A DNA stretch of 64,000 bases from an uncultured Croceitalea sp. (GCA_947503285.1 CANNDD010000004.1:62001-126000); one strand, 5' to 3'; counted from the stretch's first letter, positions 35,868 through 43,560 are shown. Notes: generated by a model not told the origin, from the sequence alone. A program made the numbers and translations.

Positions 35868-36773
35868 ATGCAAAGAACGAGACCCTTTGGAATAAGGTTA
35901 ATTGCACTTTTCAAGATTATTATACTATTTTTTGGTGTGCAGGCAATTTCACAACGCAATGTCATTGTAGACGCCGACACCGGAAATGAGGTCGATGATT
36001 TTTATGCCTTGGCACGGATTTTATTGGAACCCTCCGTAAAGGTTACTGCGTTAAATGCAGCACATTGGCAGACCAGTCACTGGGCCATAGCAGAAACCAT
36101 GGAAAACAGCCATAGATTGAACCAACAGCTATTGGGTGAAATGAATATACAGCTGAAAACCAATCGTGGTGGGCTGGCAAGAATGTATGATTGGGGCGAC
36201 CGCGCAAGACATTCAGCGGCAGCATATGAAATTATTGAACAAGCCCAAGGATCTGGGCGTGTGACTATTTTAGTGCTAGGAGCACTGACCAATGTAGCTT
36301 CGGCCGTGTTTATTGAACCGAGCATTGCAGAAAAATTGGATGTTTATTGGTTAGGTACCGAAATGGAATTTGAGACCGGAATGCTCAAACGAAATGATTT
36401 TAACCCAATGATGGATCAGTTTGCCCTTGACTACCTATTGAATTCCAAAGTCAATATGCATATTATGCCGGTTAGTGTGGCCCTCGCTATGCAAGTTGAT
36501 TTTGATAAAATGAATACGAAAATCGGCAATCATTTTTTGGGGGGATTTTTGATGAAACGTTGGGAAGACCATTTGGATGGTTCAAGGCGAAATCGAATAC
36601 TTTGGGACCTCGCGTTGATTACGGCCTTTATAAAACCAAGCCTAGCAACCACAAAAGTAGTACATACCTCAAAAGACAGCGGTAATCGATCTATAACCTT
36701 TTATGATACGATTGATGCGGATGCGATATACGCCGATTTTTATGCTACGCTTTTGGCTTTTGAAAAGGAGTAG
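35868..36773 (+). CDS. secreted nucleoside hydrolase-like protein
   Basis: 301 residues from ATG 35868 (MQRTRPFGIRLIALFKIIIL, a signal peptide or anchor). The frame is open to a TTG at 35847, which is less likely. The calcium-binding, catalytic N-terminal motif DADTGNEVDDFYALARIL replaces the canonical DTDxGxDDAxA with small changes, and VLGALTNVASAVF and the late DLALITAFI fit inosine-uridine preferring hydrolases. Residue changes around the active site mean the substrate may differ from common nucleosides. Export suggests scavenging in the periplasm. It diverges from uvrA. Confidence 0.85.
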   Translation: MQRTRPFGIRLIALFKIIILFFGVQAISQRNVIVDADTGNEVDDFYALARILLEPSVKVTALNAAHWQTSHWAIAETMENSHRLNQQLLGEMNIQLKTNRGGLARMYDWGDRARHSAAAYEIIEQAQGSGRVTILVLGALTNVASAVFIEPSIAEKLDVYWLGTEMEFETGMLKRNDFNPMMDQFALDYLLNSKVNMHIMPVSVALAMQVDFDKMNTKIGNHFLGGFLMKRWEDHLDGSRRNRILWDLALITAFIKPSLATTKVVHTSKDSGNRSITFYDTIDADAIYADFYATLLAFEKE

Positions 36774-36783
36774 GGTATTTTTG
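36752..36783 (+). promoter_or_regulatory. promoter for the 36816 gene
   Basis: TTTG (36752-36755), a 20-base spacer and TATTTTTG (36776-36783) fit the Bacteroidetes sigma-A promoter TTTG-N19-23-TAnnTTTG exactly. It overlaps the end of the nucleoside hydrolase gene and predicts a transcript start near 36790 and a 25-base leader. Confidence 0.6.
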
Positions 36784-36815
36784 GTATTAAACTAGTTCAG
36801 TATAAAACACATCTT

Positions 36816-37340
36816 ATGAAATTATTGGGCATTGGCTCTCGAATCGACCACCCAGAATACGGAAAAGGGGTAGTCACGAATGTATCATCAAAGCACTATT
36901 GGGTTACTTTTTTAGAAAACGGGTTGGAGACCATTGATTTGGATAGCGAATTTGAAATTATCGAAGGGGTCGAAGATGAAGTGGATTCGGTGAGCTTTTT
37001 TGATATCGAAAGTTCTTTGGTCAAGATTTTGGAAAAATGGAGTGATACCCACGAAAAAGTAGCAATAGCAGATAAATGGCGAGGTGGTAAATTGGTTATG
37101 GAGCCCGGCGATACCACTGCAAACAAAGAAATGCCCATTACTACCTTTTTTCATAAAATTGTCATGGTTCGCGACAGAATACGCGTCATGGAGCAAAAAA
37201 TCAATAGCAGTAAAAATTTAGATGATCAAGAAAAGGTCGACCTTCAACAATACATTACCCGTATTTATGGTTCATTGACGAGTTTTAATGTCTTCTTTAA
37301 AAATAAAAGCGACCAATTTGTGGGGGAGAGAAGTAAATAA
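36816..37340 (+). CDS. uncharacterised protein with PcrA-like Tudor/KOW N-terminus
   Basis: 174 residues. The N-terminal segment (GIGSRIDHPEYGKGVVTNVSS, residues 5-25) resembles the Tudor-like C-terminal domain of PcrA/UvrD (compare VNHTRFGKGTV in the helicase at 16887), a module that binds RNA polymerase. The rest is helical and acidic, ending in a probable coiled segment (MVRDRIRVMEQKINSSKNLD). No function is established. A possible link to transcription is inferred from this similarity only. The methyltransferase frame overlaps its last 53 bases. Confidence 0.75.
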   Translation: MKLLGIGSRIDHPEYGKGVVTNVSSKHYWVTFLENGLETIDLDSEFEIIEGVEDEVDSVSFFDIESSLVKILEKWSDTHEKVAIADKWRGGKLVMEPGDTTANKEMPITTFFHKIVMVRDRIRVMEQKINSSKNLDDQEKVDLQQYITRIYGSLTSFNVFFKNKSDQFVGERSK

Positions 37341-38055
37341 AGCCACTACCAAAGCGAGGATACTCGCTGCCTATGAAAAAATAGCCGAACGTTATCACGA
37401 CTTAATCGATCATAAGCCACATAACGCTTATTACGATAGACCCAATACATTAAAATTGCTCGGCGAGGTTGAGGGAAAATCAATTCTCGATGCAGCATGC
37501 GGTCCTGGTAAGTATGCCGAAGCGCTTACGAACAAAGGGGCTGAAGTAATAGGCTTTGATTTAAGCCCCAAAATGGTGGCGTTTGCCCAAGAACGCAATC
37601 AAAATGCCGATGGTTTTTTTGTTCATGATTTGACCAATCCACTCGATATGTTGGAAGCTGAACGATTTGACCGGGTACTCTGTGCCTTGGCCTTGCATTA
37701 TATTGAAGATTGGAATCCGGTGGTTACTGAATTTCATAGGGTTTTAAAAAAAGAGGGGGAGGTGGTGATATCCATAGAACATCCTTTTTTTGAATACAAT
37801 TATTTTAAGTCAAAAAAGTATTTCGAAATTGAGGAAGTAAGCGCAATTTGGAGGGGATTCGGGGGACGTGTAACCGTGCCAAGTTACAGACGCCCGTTAC
37901 TCGAATGTTTAATGCCCTTTACTAAAAATGGTTTCTACATTGAAGAGTTGGTAGAACCCTTGCCAGTTAAGGAATTTGAGAAATATGACCCAAGACATTA
38001 TAAAGAATTGAACGAATTTCCAGCTTTTATGTGCTTAAAAGCTAGAAAAAAGTGA
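37288..38055 (+). CDS. class I SAM-dependent methyltransferase
   Basis: Up to 255 residues. The SAM-binding motif I is SILDAACGPGKYAEAL, followed by VIGFDLSPKMVAFAQ (motif II acidic residue) and FDRVLCALALHYIEDW (motif IV), all of the Methyltransf_11/UbiE-like type. ATG 37288 overlaps the upstream gene by 53 bases. A TTG at 37318 in the same frame would shorten the overlap and is an alternative start. Substrate is unknown; small-molecule targets are more likely than DNA given the fold. Confidence 0.85.
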   Translation: MSSLKIKATNLWGREVNKATTKARILAAYEKIAERYHDLIDHKPHNAYYDRPNTLKLLGEVEGKSILDAACGPGKYAEALTNKGAEVIGFDLSPKMVAFAQERNQNADGFFVHDLTNPLDMLEAERFDRVLCALALHYIEDWNPVVTEFHRVLKKEGEVVISIEHPFFEYNYFKSKKYFEIEEVSAIWRGFGGRVTVPSYRRPLLECLMPFTKNGFYIEELVEPLPVKEFEKYDPRHYKELNEFPAFMCLKARKK

Positions 38056-38116
38056 GGGATATAGCTTGTTGCCAGAAGGCTTTTTTTACAAAAATGACAA
38101 ATTACCGCTTTGGGAA

Positions 38117-38890
38117 CTAAACAGCCTCCTTTTTCTCACTAAGATACTTCCAATACCGTTTTGGCACGTGTTGCGTATGTAATTTTCTATTGATCCGTGA
38201 TTTAATATTGGTGCTTTTAAAATAGTTGTTCCAAAGTTCTTGATAGTCGTATTCCCCTTCGGTAAACGTTTGGCTTTTTCGCGAACGGTTAAAGTGGATT
38301 TCAGATAAATTCAATGAGATCAGCTCAACACGTTCCAAATTATAAAAAATCCCATATTTCCGTTTTACATCGTAGATCAACCACTGCTGGTCTGTATAAC
38401 GATTACGAAAATGCTTTGAAATTAAGGGCAACACGTCAAAATCAGGTTCTATATTGGCAAAATAGATGTCGTCTTTGGTCAATTGAAAGCGTACGAAAGC
38501 CTCCATACGATGTTTTTCGCGACCTACTTTTCGAGCCATTTGTGAAATATACAGCATGGTTTCATCAGAGAAATCAGATTGCTTCCCCTTATGGGCCATC
38601 AATTTTTTGATATATTCAAACAACATCATTTCAATACCTTCGGCTTCACTTAAAAAGGCAAAATAAATATTGGTAATGGCATTGTAACTTTTATTTCGAA
38701 CCCCATTCCAGACCCTTTTCGCCTTTTCAACATGGGTAAAGATGGTCTCATTTTCAGAGAATAGCCCATTCTGGGTTTGCCCGTTCTTTTGGATGTCCAT
38801 CACTTTTAGCTTTTCTTCAAAGGCTATGAATACTGCTGTGAGAAAGCCATTAAAGCTGCCATCGTAAATTAATGTTGTTGCATTTTTCAT
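38117..38890 (-). CDS. TIGR03915 family putative DNA repair protein
   Basis: 257 residues of the family described as a putative DNA metabolism/repair partner of a radical SAM protein. The hallmark start TLIYDGSFNGFLTAVFIAFEEK is present, along with RKVGREKHRMEAFVRFQLTKDD, YFANIEPDFDVLPLISKHF and a uracil-DNA-glycosylase-adjacent type C-terminus (HVPKRYWKYLSEK). No enzyme activity has been proved for this family. It is the last gene of a three-gene minus-strand set with the small ORF and the radical SAM gene, downstream of four palindromic operators. Confidence 0.85.
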   Translation of the reverse strand: MKNATTLIYDGSFNGFLTAVFIAFEEKLKVMDIQKNGQTQNGLFSENETIFTHVEKAKRVWNGVRNKSYNAITNIYFAFLSEAEGIEMMLFEYIKKLMAHKGKQSDFSDETMLYISQMARKVGREKHRMEAFVRFQLTKDDIYFANIEPDFDVLPLISKHFRNRYTDQQWLIYDVKRKYGIFYNLERVELISLNLSEIHFNRSRKSQTFTEGEYDYQELWNNYFKSTNIKSRINRKLHTQHVPKRYWKYLSEKKEAV

Positions 38891-38948
38891 ACTGCTTAAT
38901 TTTAATATGCTGTCATTTTTCTATGTAAAAGAAAACCAGGCTATTATC

Positions 38949-39116
38949 TTAGTCGAGAACTCCTTCAAAATGACACACATTATTTTTGATCATACTTTTT
39001 AATTGTACCAAAGACTTCTTAGTTCTACTTCTAAAACGGACGCAATCATACCCAAAATCTAAAATGGTCTTACGTTTACGCTCTAGATAACTTTGTTCTT
39101 GTGACGCTCTTTCCAT
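38949..39116 (-). CDS. small ORF, 55 residues, in DNA-repair operon
   Basis: ATG 39116 to TAA 38949-38951 encodes a basic 55-residue peptide beginning MERASQEQSYLERKRKTILD and containing DCVRFRSRTKKSLVQLK. The ATG lies two bases after the stop of the radical SAM gene, and the ORF fills most of what would otherwise be a 228-base gap in a compact operon. Its 10 Lys/Arg in the first 35 residues hint at nucleic-acid binding. No family was recognised, and coding is inferred from position and frame only. Confidence 0.5.
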   Translation of the reverse strand: MERASQEQSYLERKRKTILDFGYDCVRFRSRTKKSLVQLKSMIKNNVCHFEGVLD

Positions 39117-39118
39117 AA

Positions 39119-40381
39119 TTAGTTAAATAATGATAATTGTTGATGGTATTGATTTTTATACTTGCTTGTCGATGATTGTAAAATCATGCCTTTAATTTTA
39201 TTTGCATCCAAATCACGACTTTCCCAATTTCGCGAATCACATACCATGAAATATTTTGCACGGTTAAGGGCAACCCCGATTTTCTTTAGGTGCTCCCAAT
39301 TCAATTTTCGAAACTTACGTGCCTTTAAGATCCTTGTCACCGATTGTATTCCCAAACCAGGCACCCTTGCCAACATTCGCTTATCCGCCTTATTGATATC
39401 TATTGGAAAATAGTGCATGTTTCGCAAGGCCCATGAAAGTTTTGGGTCTACATCGATATCCAGATTCGGATGGTCATCATTGACAATTTCATTCACGGCA
39501 AATCCATAAAAGCGCAATAACCAATCGGTTTGGTACAAGCGATTTTCCCTGAGCATGGGCACTTGCGAACCAATGGAGGGCAAACGGCTATCTTCGGTTA
39601 CAGGCACATAGCCTGAATAATACACCCGTTTCATTTGATACTTTTTGTAATAGTACGTAGCCGAATACATGATGTCTTTATCACTTTCGCCCGTTGCCCC
39701 GATGATCATTTGGGTACTTTGCCCAGCTGGGGCATATTTGGGTGTACTTTTTATGAGTTTACGTTCATTTTTATAGCGTATCAACTCATTTTTTACTTTC
39801 AACATCGGCTTGGTAAAGTCTTCATGCTTTTTGTCTGGGGCCAATAATTGAAGACCGGATATGGTGGGGACTTCTATGTTGATCGACAAACGATCGGCAT
39901 ACAATCCGGCCTCATACATTAATTCATCACTACAGCCCGGAATGGATTTTAAGTGGATATATCCGTTGAACCGTTCTTCTTCACGTAGTTTTTTAGCTAC
40001 CGCAATCAGGCGTTCCATAGTATAATCAGGGCTTTTAAAGATTCCCGAACTCAAAAAAAGACCTTCAATATAATTGCGACGATAGAAATTAATGGTCAAG
40101 TCAACCACTTCCTGGATCTTAAAAGCCGCCCGTTTTACATCATTACTCTTACGTGTAACACAATAGGCGCAGTCAAAAATGCAATGATTGGTCATCAAGA
40201 CCTTTAATAACGAGACGCAACGGCCATCTTCAGTATAGCTATGGCAAATACCCATTCGAGAGGCGTTACCCAAACCCTTATTTTGGTTTTTACGGTCACT
40301 GCCACTACTGGCGCAGGAAACATCATACTTGGCAGCGTCAGCGAGAATATTGAGTTTTTCTTTTACACGTTCGAAATCCAT
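39119..40381 (-). CDS. putative DNA modification/repair radical SAM protein (TIGR03916)
   Basis: 420 residues. The [4Fe-4S]-SAM motif CIFDCAYC lies in NHCIFDCAYCVTRKSN, with VDLTINFYRRNYIEGLFLSSG and MIIGATGESDKDIM as in this SplB-like family. The C-terminus carries a helix-hairpin-helix DNA-binding segment (MLARVPGLGIQSVTRILKA). ATG 40381 (MDFERVKEKLNILADAAKYD) is preferred. The frame continues to a TTG at 40399, but that stretch is an operator (40385-40399). Paired with TIGR03915 in many bacteria, the two are thought to repair or modify DNA; the substrate is unknown. The operators place it under the S24 repressor. Confidence 0.9.
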   Translation of the reverse strand: MDFERVKEKLNILADAAKYDVSCASSGSDRKNQNKGLGNASRMGICHSYTEDGRCVSLLKVLMTNHCIFDCAYCVTRKSNDVKRAAFKIQEVVDLTINFYRRNYIEGLFLSSGIFKSPDYTMERLIAVAKKLREEERFNGYIHLKSIPGCSDELMYEAGLYADRLSINIEVPTISGLQLLAPDKKHEDFTKPMLKVKNELIRYKNERKLIKSTPKYAPAGQSTQMIIGATGESDKDIMYSATYYYKKYQMKRVYYSGYVPVTEDSRLPSIGSQVPMLRENRLYQTDWLLRFYGFAVNEIVNDDHPNLDIDVDPKLSWALRNMHYFPIDINKADKRMLARVPGLGIQSVTRILKARKFRKLNWEHLKKIGVALNRAKYFMVCDSRNWESRDLDANKIKGMILQSSTSKYKNQYHQQLSLFN

Positions 40382-40384
40382 ATT

Positions 40385-40463
40385 TTGGAAATAATCCAAT
40401 CAAAAATATGGAAATAATCCAAATAATGGAATTATTCCATAAATTATTTTGGAAATAATCCAA
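40385..40463. promoter_or_regulatory. array of four palindromic operators (TGGAAATAATCCA type)
   Basis: Four sites: TTGGAAATAATCCAA at 40385-40399; TGGAAATAATCCA at 40409-40421; the perfect palindrome TGGAATTATTCCA at 40427-40439; and TTGGAAATAATCCAA at 40449-40463. Centres are 23, 18 and 23 bases apart. They fill the divergent space between the radical SAM gene and the 40494 gene. The dyad form and the nearby LexA-like S24 regulator point to an SOS-type control region. Site 4 overlaps the -33 box of the rightward promoter, and site 1 lies just upstream of the leftward start codon. Binding itself is inferred. Confidence 0.8.
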
Positions 40464-40477
40464 ATTACCTATATTTG
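40448..40477 (+). promoter_or_regulatory. rightward promoter of the S24 regulator operon
   Basis: TTTG (40448-40451), an 18-base spacer and TATATTTG (40470-40477) fit the Bacteroidetes promoter consensus. Operator 4 covers the -33 box and part of the spacer, so a bound repressor would block this promoter and thereby its own synthesis. A leftward -7 box TATTTTTG (minus strand, 40401-40408) lies between operators 1 and 2, without a clear -33 partner. Confidence 0.6.
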
Positions 40478-40493
40478 AAACAGTTTACTTTAT

Positions 40494-41048
40494 ATGTCTA
40501 GTAATTTTTTTATAGGGATGTGGCTTAGTATTCTAATCTTTATTCTAGTCTCACTTTCTATCTGGGGTGTTTTCTACATTGAGAGTATAGATTCGAAAAT
40601 TGCCATATTTGGTATTGTAGCAGTAATTGTTGCTGCTTTTACTTCCGTTATGACTGTAAATATTAATAATAAGAAGGTCCGTGAAAGGGAATATGAACTT
40701 CATATATTAAAGGAAAAACAAAAGGTTTGTGAGCATTTTTATAATTCATTTTTCGAGATTTTCAAGAATATTAAGAACAACAGGAATGGGCTTTCCAAGA
40801 CAGCTATTGATGAAATGGCACTTTTTAAAAAGGGTTTAATGAATTGGGGAAGTGAAGAATTAATTAAAAAGTTTATCGATTATGAGAACTATAATGCTAT
40901 CCATGAAAAAAACTCCAAAGTATTTCTGAATAATGCTAATGTATTTCTCAAGGAAATGAGAAAAGAACTTGGTTTTAAAGATTCTAGAGATTTAAGTCTA
41001 ATGACTGTTTTATTGACTGCTGATGCAAGAATAGAACTTGGTCAGTAA
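40494..41048 (+). CDS. hypothetical membrane protein in S24 regulator operon
   Basis: 184 residues. Two N-terminal membrane helices (FFIGMWLSILIFILVSLSIWG and IAIFGIVAVIVAAFTSVMTV, about 5-54) are followed by a basic coiled segment (NNKKVREREYELHILKEKQK) and a helical cytoplasmic domain with NWGSEELIKKFIDYE. The coding sequence is noticeably richer in A and T than its neighbours, which may mean recent acquisition. No family was recognised. It lies between the operator array and the repressor gene, and thus probably shares the repressor's promoter. Confidence 0.7.
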   Translation: MSSNFFIGMWLSILIFILVSLSIWGVFYIESIDSKIAIFGIVAVIVAAFTSVMTVNINNKKVREREYELHILKEKQKVCEHFYNSFFEIFKNIKNNRNGLSKTAIDEMALFKKGLMNWGSEELIKKFIDYENYNAIHEKNSKVFLNNANVFLKEMRKELGFKDSRDLSLMTVLLTADARIELGQ

Positions 41049-41058
41049 AAATAACTGG

Positions 41059-41078
41059 ATTCCCGCCTTCGCGGGAAT
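41059..41078. repeat. palindromic repeat ATTCCC-N8-GGGAAT
   Basis: ATTCCCGC and GCGGGAAT form a perfect eight-base stem with loop CTTC, followed by GAC. The form ATTCCC-N8-GGGAAT equals the neisserial dRS3 repeat pattern and resembles small REP-type palindromes in many genomes. It sits between the membrane-protein gene and the repressor gene and could act as a weak attenuator or as an integration hot spot. Both roles are speculative. Confidence 0.75.
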
Positions 41079-41097
41079 GACAAAAAGATTTTGATAT

Positions 41098-41853
41098 ATG
41101 GAAAATGAATTGACCTTAAAGCGTTTTATAGAAATTCGAAGGGATTTGGGTTACACCCAAGTAGAGTTTGCCAAACTTCTTGGTATTTCGAATACCACTG
41201 CCGATATTGAACGAGGTCGCACGAAACTTTCGGGTAAGGTCGTTGCGGAGTTACTTCGTCAGTTTAAGATCAATCCAATCTGGTTGTTTGGTGAGAACGC
41301 TTCTAAATATCTCGAAACATCCCATACGAGCGTAATTCCGAAAGTGGTTACGGTCGACAGTTCAGACCAAGACAATATGGTATTGGTCAATGCTAAGGCC
41401 GCCGCTGGATACCCACAAAATATAGCAGACACCAGTTGGTATCAACAATTGCCGGCATTTGATATGCCCATACCAGAATTTAGAAATGCCACCTATCGTG
41501 GTTTTCAAGTAGAAGGTGATAGTATGTTACCCAATCTCCACCCGGGTGAATGGGTACTCGCAAGGGCCATAGAGCACATTGACCATGTAAGTGCAAATAA
41601 AATGTATGTTGTCGTCTTACAAGATTCCATAATGGTCAAGAAGATTGAAAAAAGACCCAATTCCAATAACATTACCCTGGTCTCGTTAAATGAGACCTAT
41701 CCCCCGTACGATATCAAACCTTTTCAGATTCAAGAAATATGGGAAGTGAGCAGTAAATTGACCTTTAATGTCGATGCCACTTCGGATCGAGGGTTGTTAC
41801 GACAACTGCAAGAGTCTATGGAAGAGCTAAAAAGACAAGTAGGGCAACGTTAG
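41098..41853 (+). CDS. LexA-like XRE/S24 transcriptional regulator
   Basis: 251 residues. The N-terminal helix-turn-helix of XRE type (ITEIRRDLG-like IEIRRDLGYTQVEFAKLLGISN, split here as residues 12-21 and 22-33) is followed by a linker and a LexA/CI-type self-cleaving domain. The cleavage dipeptide Ala103-Gly104 lies in KAAAGYPQ, the Ser in EGDSMLPN (S142) and the Lys in MVKKIE (K181). It is expected to dimerise on the palindromic operators at 40385-40463 and to autocleave when RecA filaments form. It is separate from canonical LexA, which has a winged-helix instead of XRE. Regulation of the radical SAM operon is inferred. Confidence 0.88.
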   Translation: MENELTLKRFIEIRRDLGYTQVEFAKLLGISNTTADIERGRTKLSGKVVAELLRQFKINPIWLFGENASKYLETSHTSVIPKVVTVDSSDQDNMVLVNAKAAAGYPQNIADTSWYQQLPAFDMPIPEFRNATYRGFQVEGDSMLPNLHPGEWVLARAIEHIDHVSANKMYVVVLQDSIMVKKIEKRPNSNNITLVSLNETYPPYDIKPFQIQEIWEVSSKLTFNVDATSDRGLLRQLQESMEELKRQVGQR

Positions 41854-41901
41854 CATTTAGGGTTTTCGATTATCTTTAGGTCGTTAACCAACCATACTAA
41901 T

Positions 41902-42975
41902 ATGAAACGACGTTATTTCGTTTTACTGTTTTTCTTAATTTTTCATGTCTTATCCGCCCAAGAAACCAAAGACACCCTAATCGTAGGGTATACCCCGGCG
42001 GCACCTTTTATTATTCAAGAAAATGAATTTTTAGAGGGTATTAATGTATGGCTTTGGAAAAGGGTTGCCGAAGATTTGGACCTGGATTATAAAATGGTTC
42101 AAATGGATTTTGCGAATATGTTGGATTCTTTGAAACTTGGGGCAATCGATGTCTCTATCAATCCCCTGACCATTACAGGGGAACGCAGTAAAACAATGGA
42201 GTTCACGCATTCTTTTTATGCCTCACATTCAACAATAGCAATCGCTGAGAAATCGTCTTTTCAAAAAGTAAAACAGTTTTTGGGCTCTTTTTTCCACATT
42301 AATTTTTTGAGGGGCTTTTTACTTTTGTTGGTGTTGCTGTTATTTTTTGGCAGTCTTGCGTGGCTCACGGAAAGAAAGGGAAATCCTGAGGAATTCAGAC
42401 CTGGATTAAAAGGGATTTGGGATGGTCTTTGGTGGTCGATAGTGACGCTAACGACTGTTGGCTATGGTGATAAGGCCCCTAAAACCCGTTCTGGTAAGGT
42501 GATAGCGTTCGGACTCATGCTCAGTGGGTTATTGTTCGTTTCGGGTTTAACGGCAAGTATTGCATCAAGTTTGACCGTGAACCAATTGGAGAGCAGCTCA
42601 GACGATGTGAATTCCTTCAAAAAAAAGCGGGTTGGTACGGTCAAAAGTTCGGAAGCCGACGCTTTTTTGAAAAGTCATTTCTTCAGGGATGTATCTTTGT
42701 ATAAAGGACTTGTGCCTGGTCTTCGAGATTTAAGTAAGCATAAAATTGACGCTTTCATCTATGATGAACCCATTTTACAATACCGTATTCGAAAAGATCC
42801 TTCATTACGTCAAGTGGAGCTTTTGCCCATGAAGTTTGACGTGCAATTTTATGCCTTCGGAATTAAAAAAGATTCCATGCTCTTAGAACAGGTTATCTCA
42901 CAACGTATTCTTGAAATTATGGAAACACAGGAATGGGGGATCGTACTGTCGGAATATGGTTTAACGGAATTATAG
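41902..42975 (+). CDS. GluR0-like ligand-gated channel with TVGYG filter
   Basis: 357 residues. After a signal peptide (MKRRYFVLLFFLIFHVLSAQ), a periplasmic binding lobe (about 25-120, IVGYTPAAPFI) is interrupted by a channel: helix 1 (134-154), pore loop WWSIVTLTTVGYGD (177-190), helix 2 (199-221). The second lobe resumes (KKKRVGTVKSSEADAFL). This is the prokaryotic ionotropic glutamate receptor arrangement, and TTVGYGD is the potassium selectivity filter, as in cyanobacterial GluR0. SGLTASIASSLTVNQL after helix 2 resembles the gate region. It should conduct potassium on binding an amino acid; ligand unknown. Confidence 0.9.
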   Translation: MKRRYFVLLFFLIFHVLSAQETKDTLIVGYTPAAPFIIQENEFLEGINVWLWKRVAEDLDLDYKMVQMDFANMLDSLKLGAIDVSINPLTITGERSKTMEFTHSFYASHSTIAIAEKSSFQKVKQFLGSFFHINFLRGFLLLLVLLLFFGSLAWLTERKGNPEEFRPGLKGIWDGLWWSIVTLTTVGYGDKAPKTRSGKVIAFGLMLSGLLFVSGLTASIASSLTVNQLESSSDDVNSFKKKRVGTVKSSEADAFLKSHFFRDVSLYKGLVPGLRDLSKHKIDAFIYDEPILQYRIRKDPSLRQVELLPMKFDVQFYAFGIKKDSMLLEQVISQRILEIMETQEWGIVLSEYGLTEL

Positions 42976-43482
42976 TTTTTTGCTGAACACCAAAAGAGGT
43001 TCTTTTTCTAAACTAGGCTGTACCATACTATGTTTTTTAAAGCCTAATTTGAGTAATAGCCCAATTGAGGCTACGTTCTGAACCGTAGTTATCGCCATGA
43101 TAGTTTTGGCCTTCAATGAGGTATGTGCATGTGAAAAGAGTATTTCAGATGCTTCTTTCACATATCCTTTTCTTTCAAATTCGGGGAGTATGGCAAATCC
43201 CAAATCCATATGATCTAAATACTCCCTTTTAAGAAAACCACATATTCCGATTGGCTTATCGTTATGGACAGAAGCTATTTTATAAAGGCCGAAACCATGG
43301 GTTTCATAATGGGCTATAATAGAATTTTGAAGGTATACTTTGGCATCGGCAACTGAATTGATTCCGCGATCTCCAATGAATTTAATCCACTTAGGGGTGT
43401 TCATCAATCCATATATGAAAAGTGCATCAGCCTGGGATAGTGGTGTGATTCGAATTCGGTTGTTCTGTAATTGAAGTTTCAA
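42970..43482 (-). CDS. GNAT family N-acetyltransferase
   Basis: 170 residues of the RimJ/RimL-like branch of GNAT acetyltransferases: LQNNRIRITPLSQADA at the start, GLYKIASVHNDKPIGICGFL, then LGFAILPEFERKGYVKEA, whose R/GxGxxxEA acetyl-CoA loop is recognisable, and VQNVASIGLLLKLGFKK. The substrate could be a protein N-terminus or a small amine. Its stop codon overlaps the end of the channel gene by six bases in convergent orientation. Confidence 0.87.
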   Translation of the reverse strand: MKLQLQNNRIRITPLSQADALFIYGLMNTPKWIKFIGDRGINSVADAKVYLQNSIIAHYETHGFGLYKIASVHNDKPIGICGFLKREYLDHMDLGFAILPEFERKGYVKEASEILFSHAHTSLKAKTIMAITTVQNVASIGLLLKLGFKKHSMVQPSLEKEPLLVFSKKL

Positions 43483-43560
43483 AAGTTGAATTGACTAGTT
43501 TACGTGGGTTCGACTTAAGAATTTTCCTTAATAAGGATAAAGATTAATAAATTCAATAGC

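Noticed and set aside
40379-40399. TTG start of the radical SAM gene at 40399
   Set aside because: That stretch is an exact operator palindrome, and the ATG at 40381 gives the family N-terminus directly.
40385-40463. CRISPR-like array
   Set aside because: The repeated words are short palindromes with 18-23 base spacing, no long repeats with unique spacers and no cas genes; operator sites explain them.
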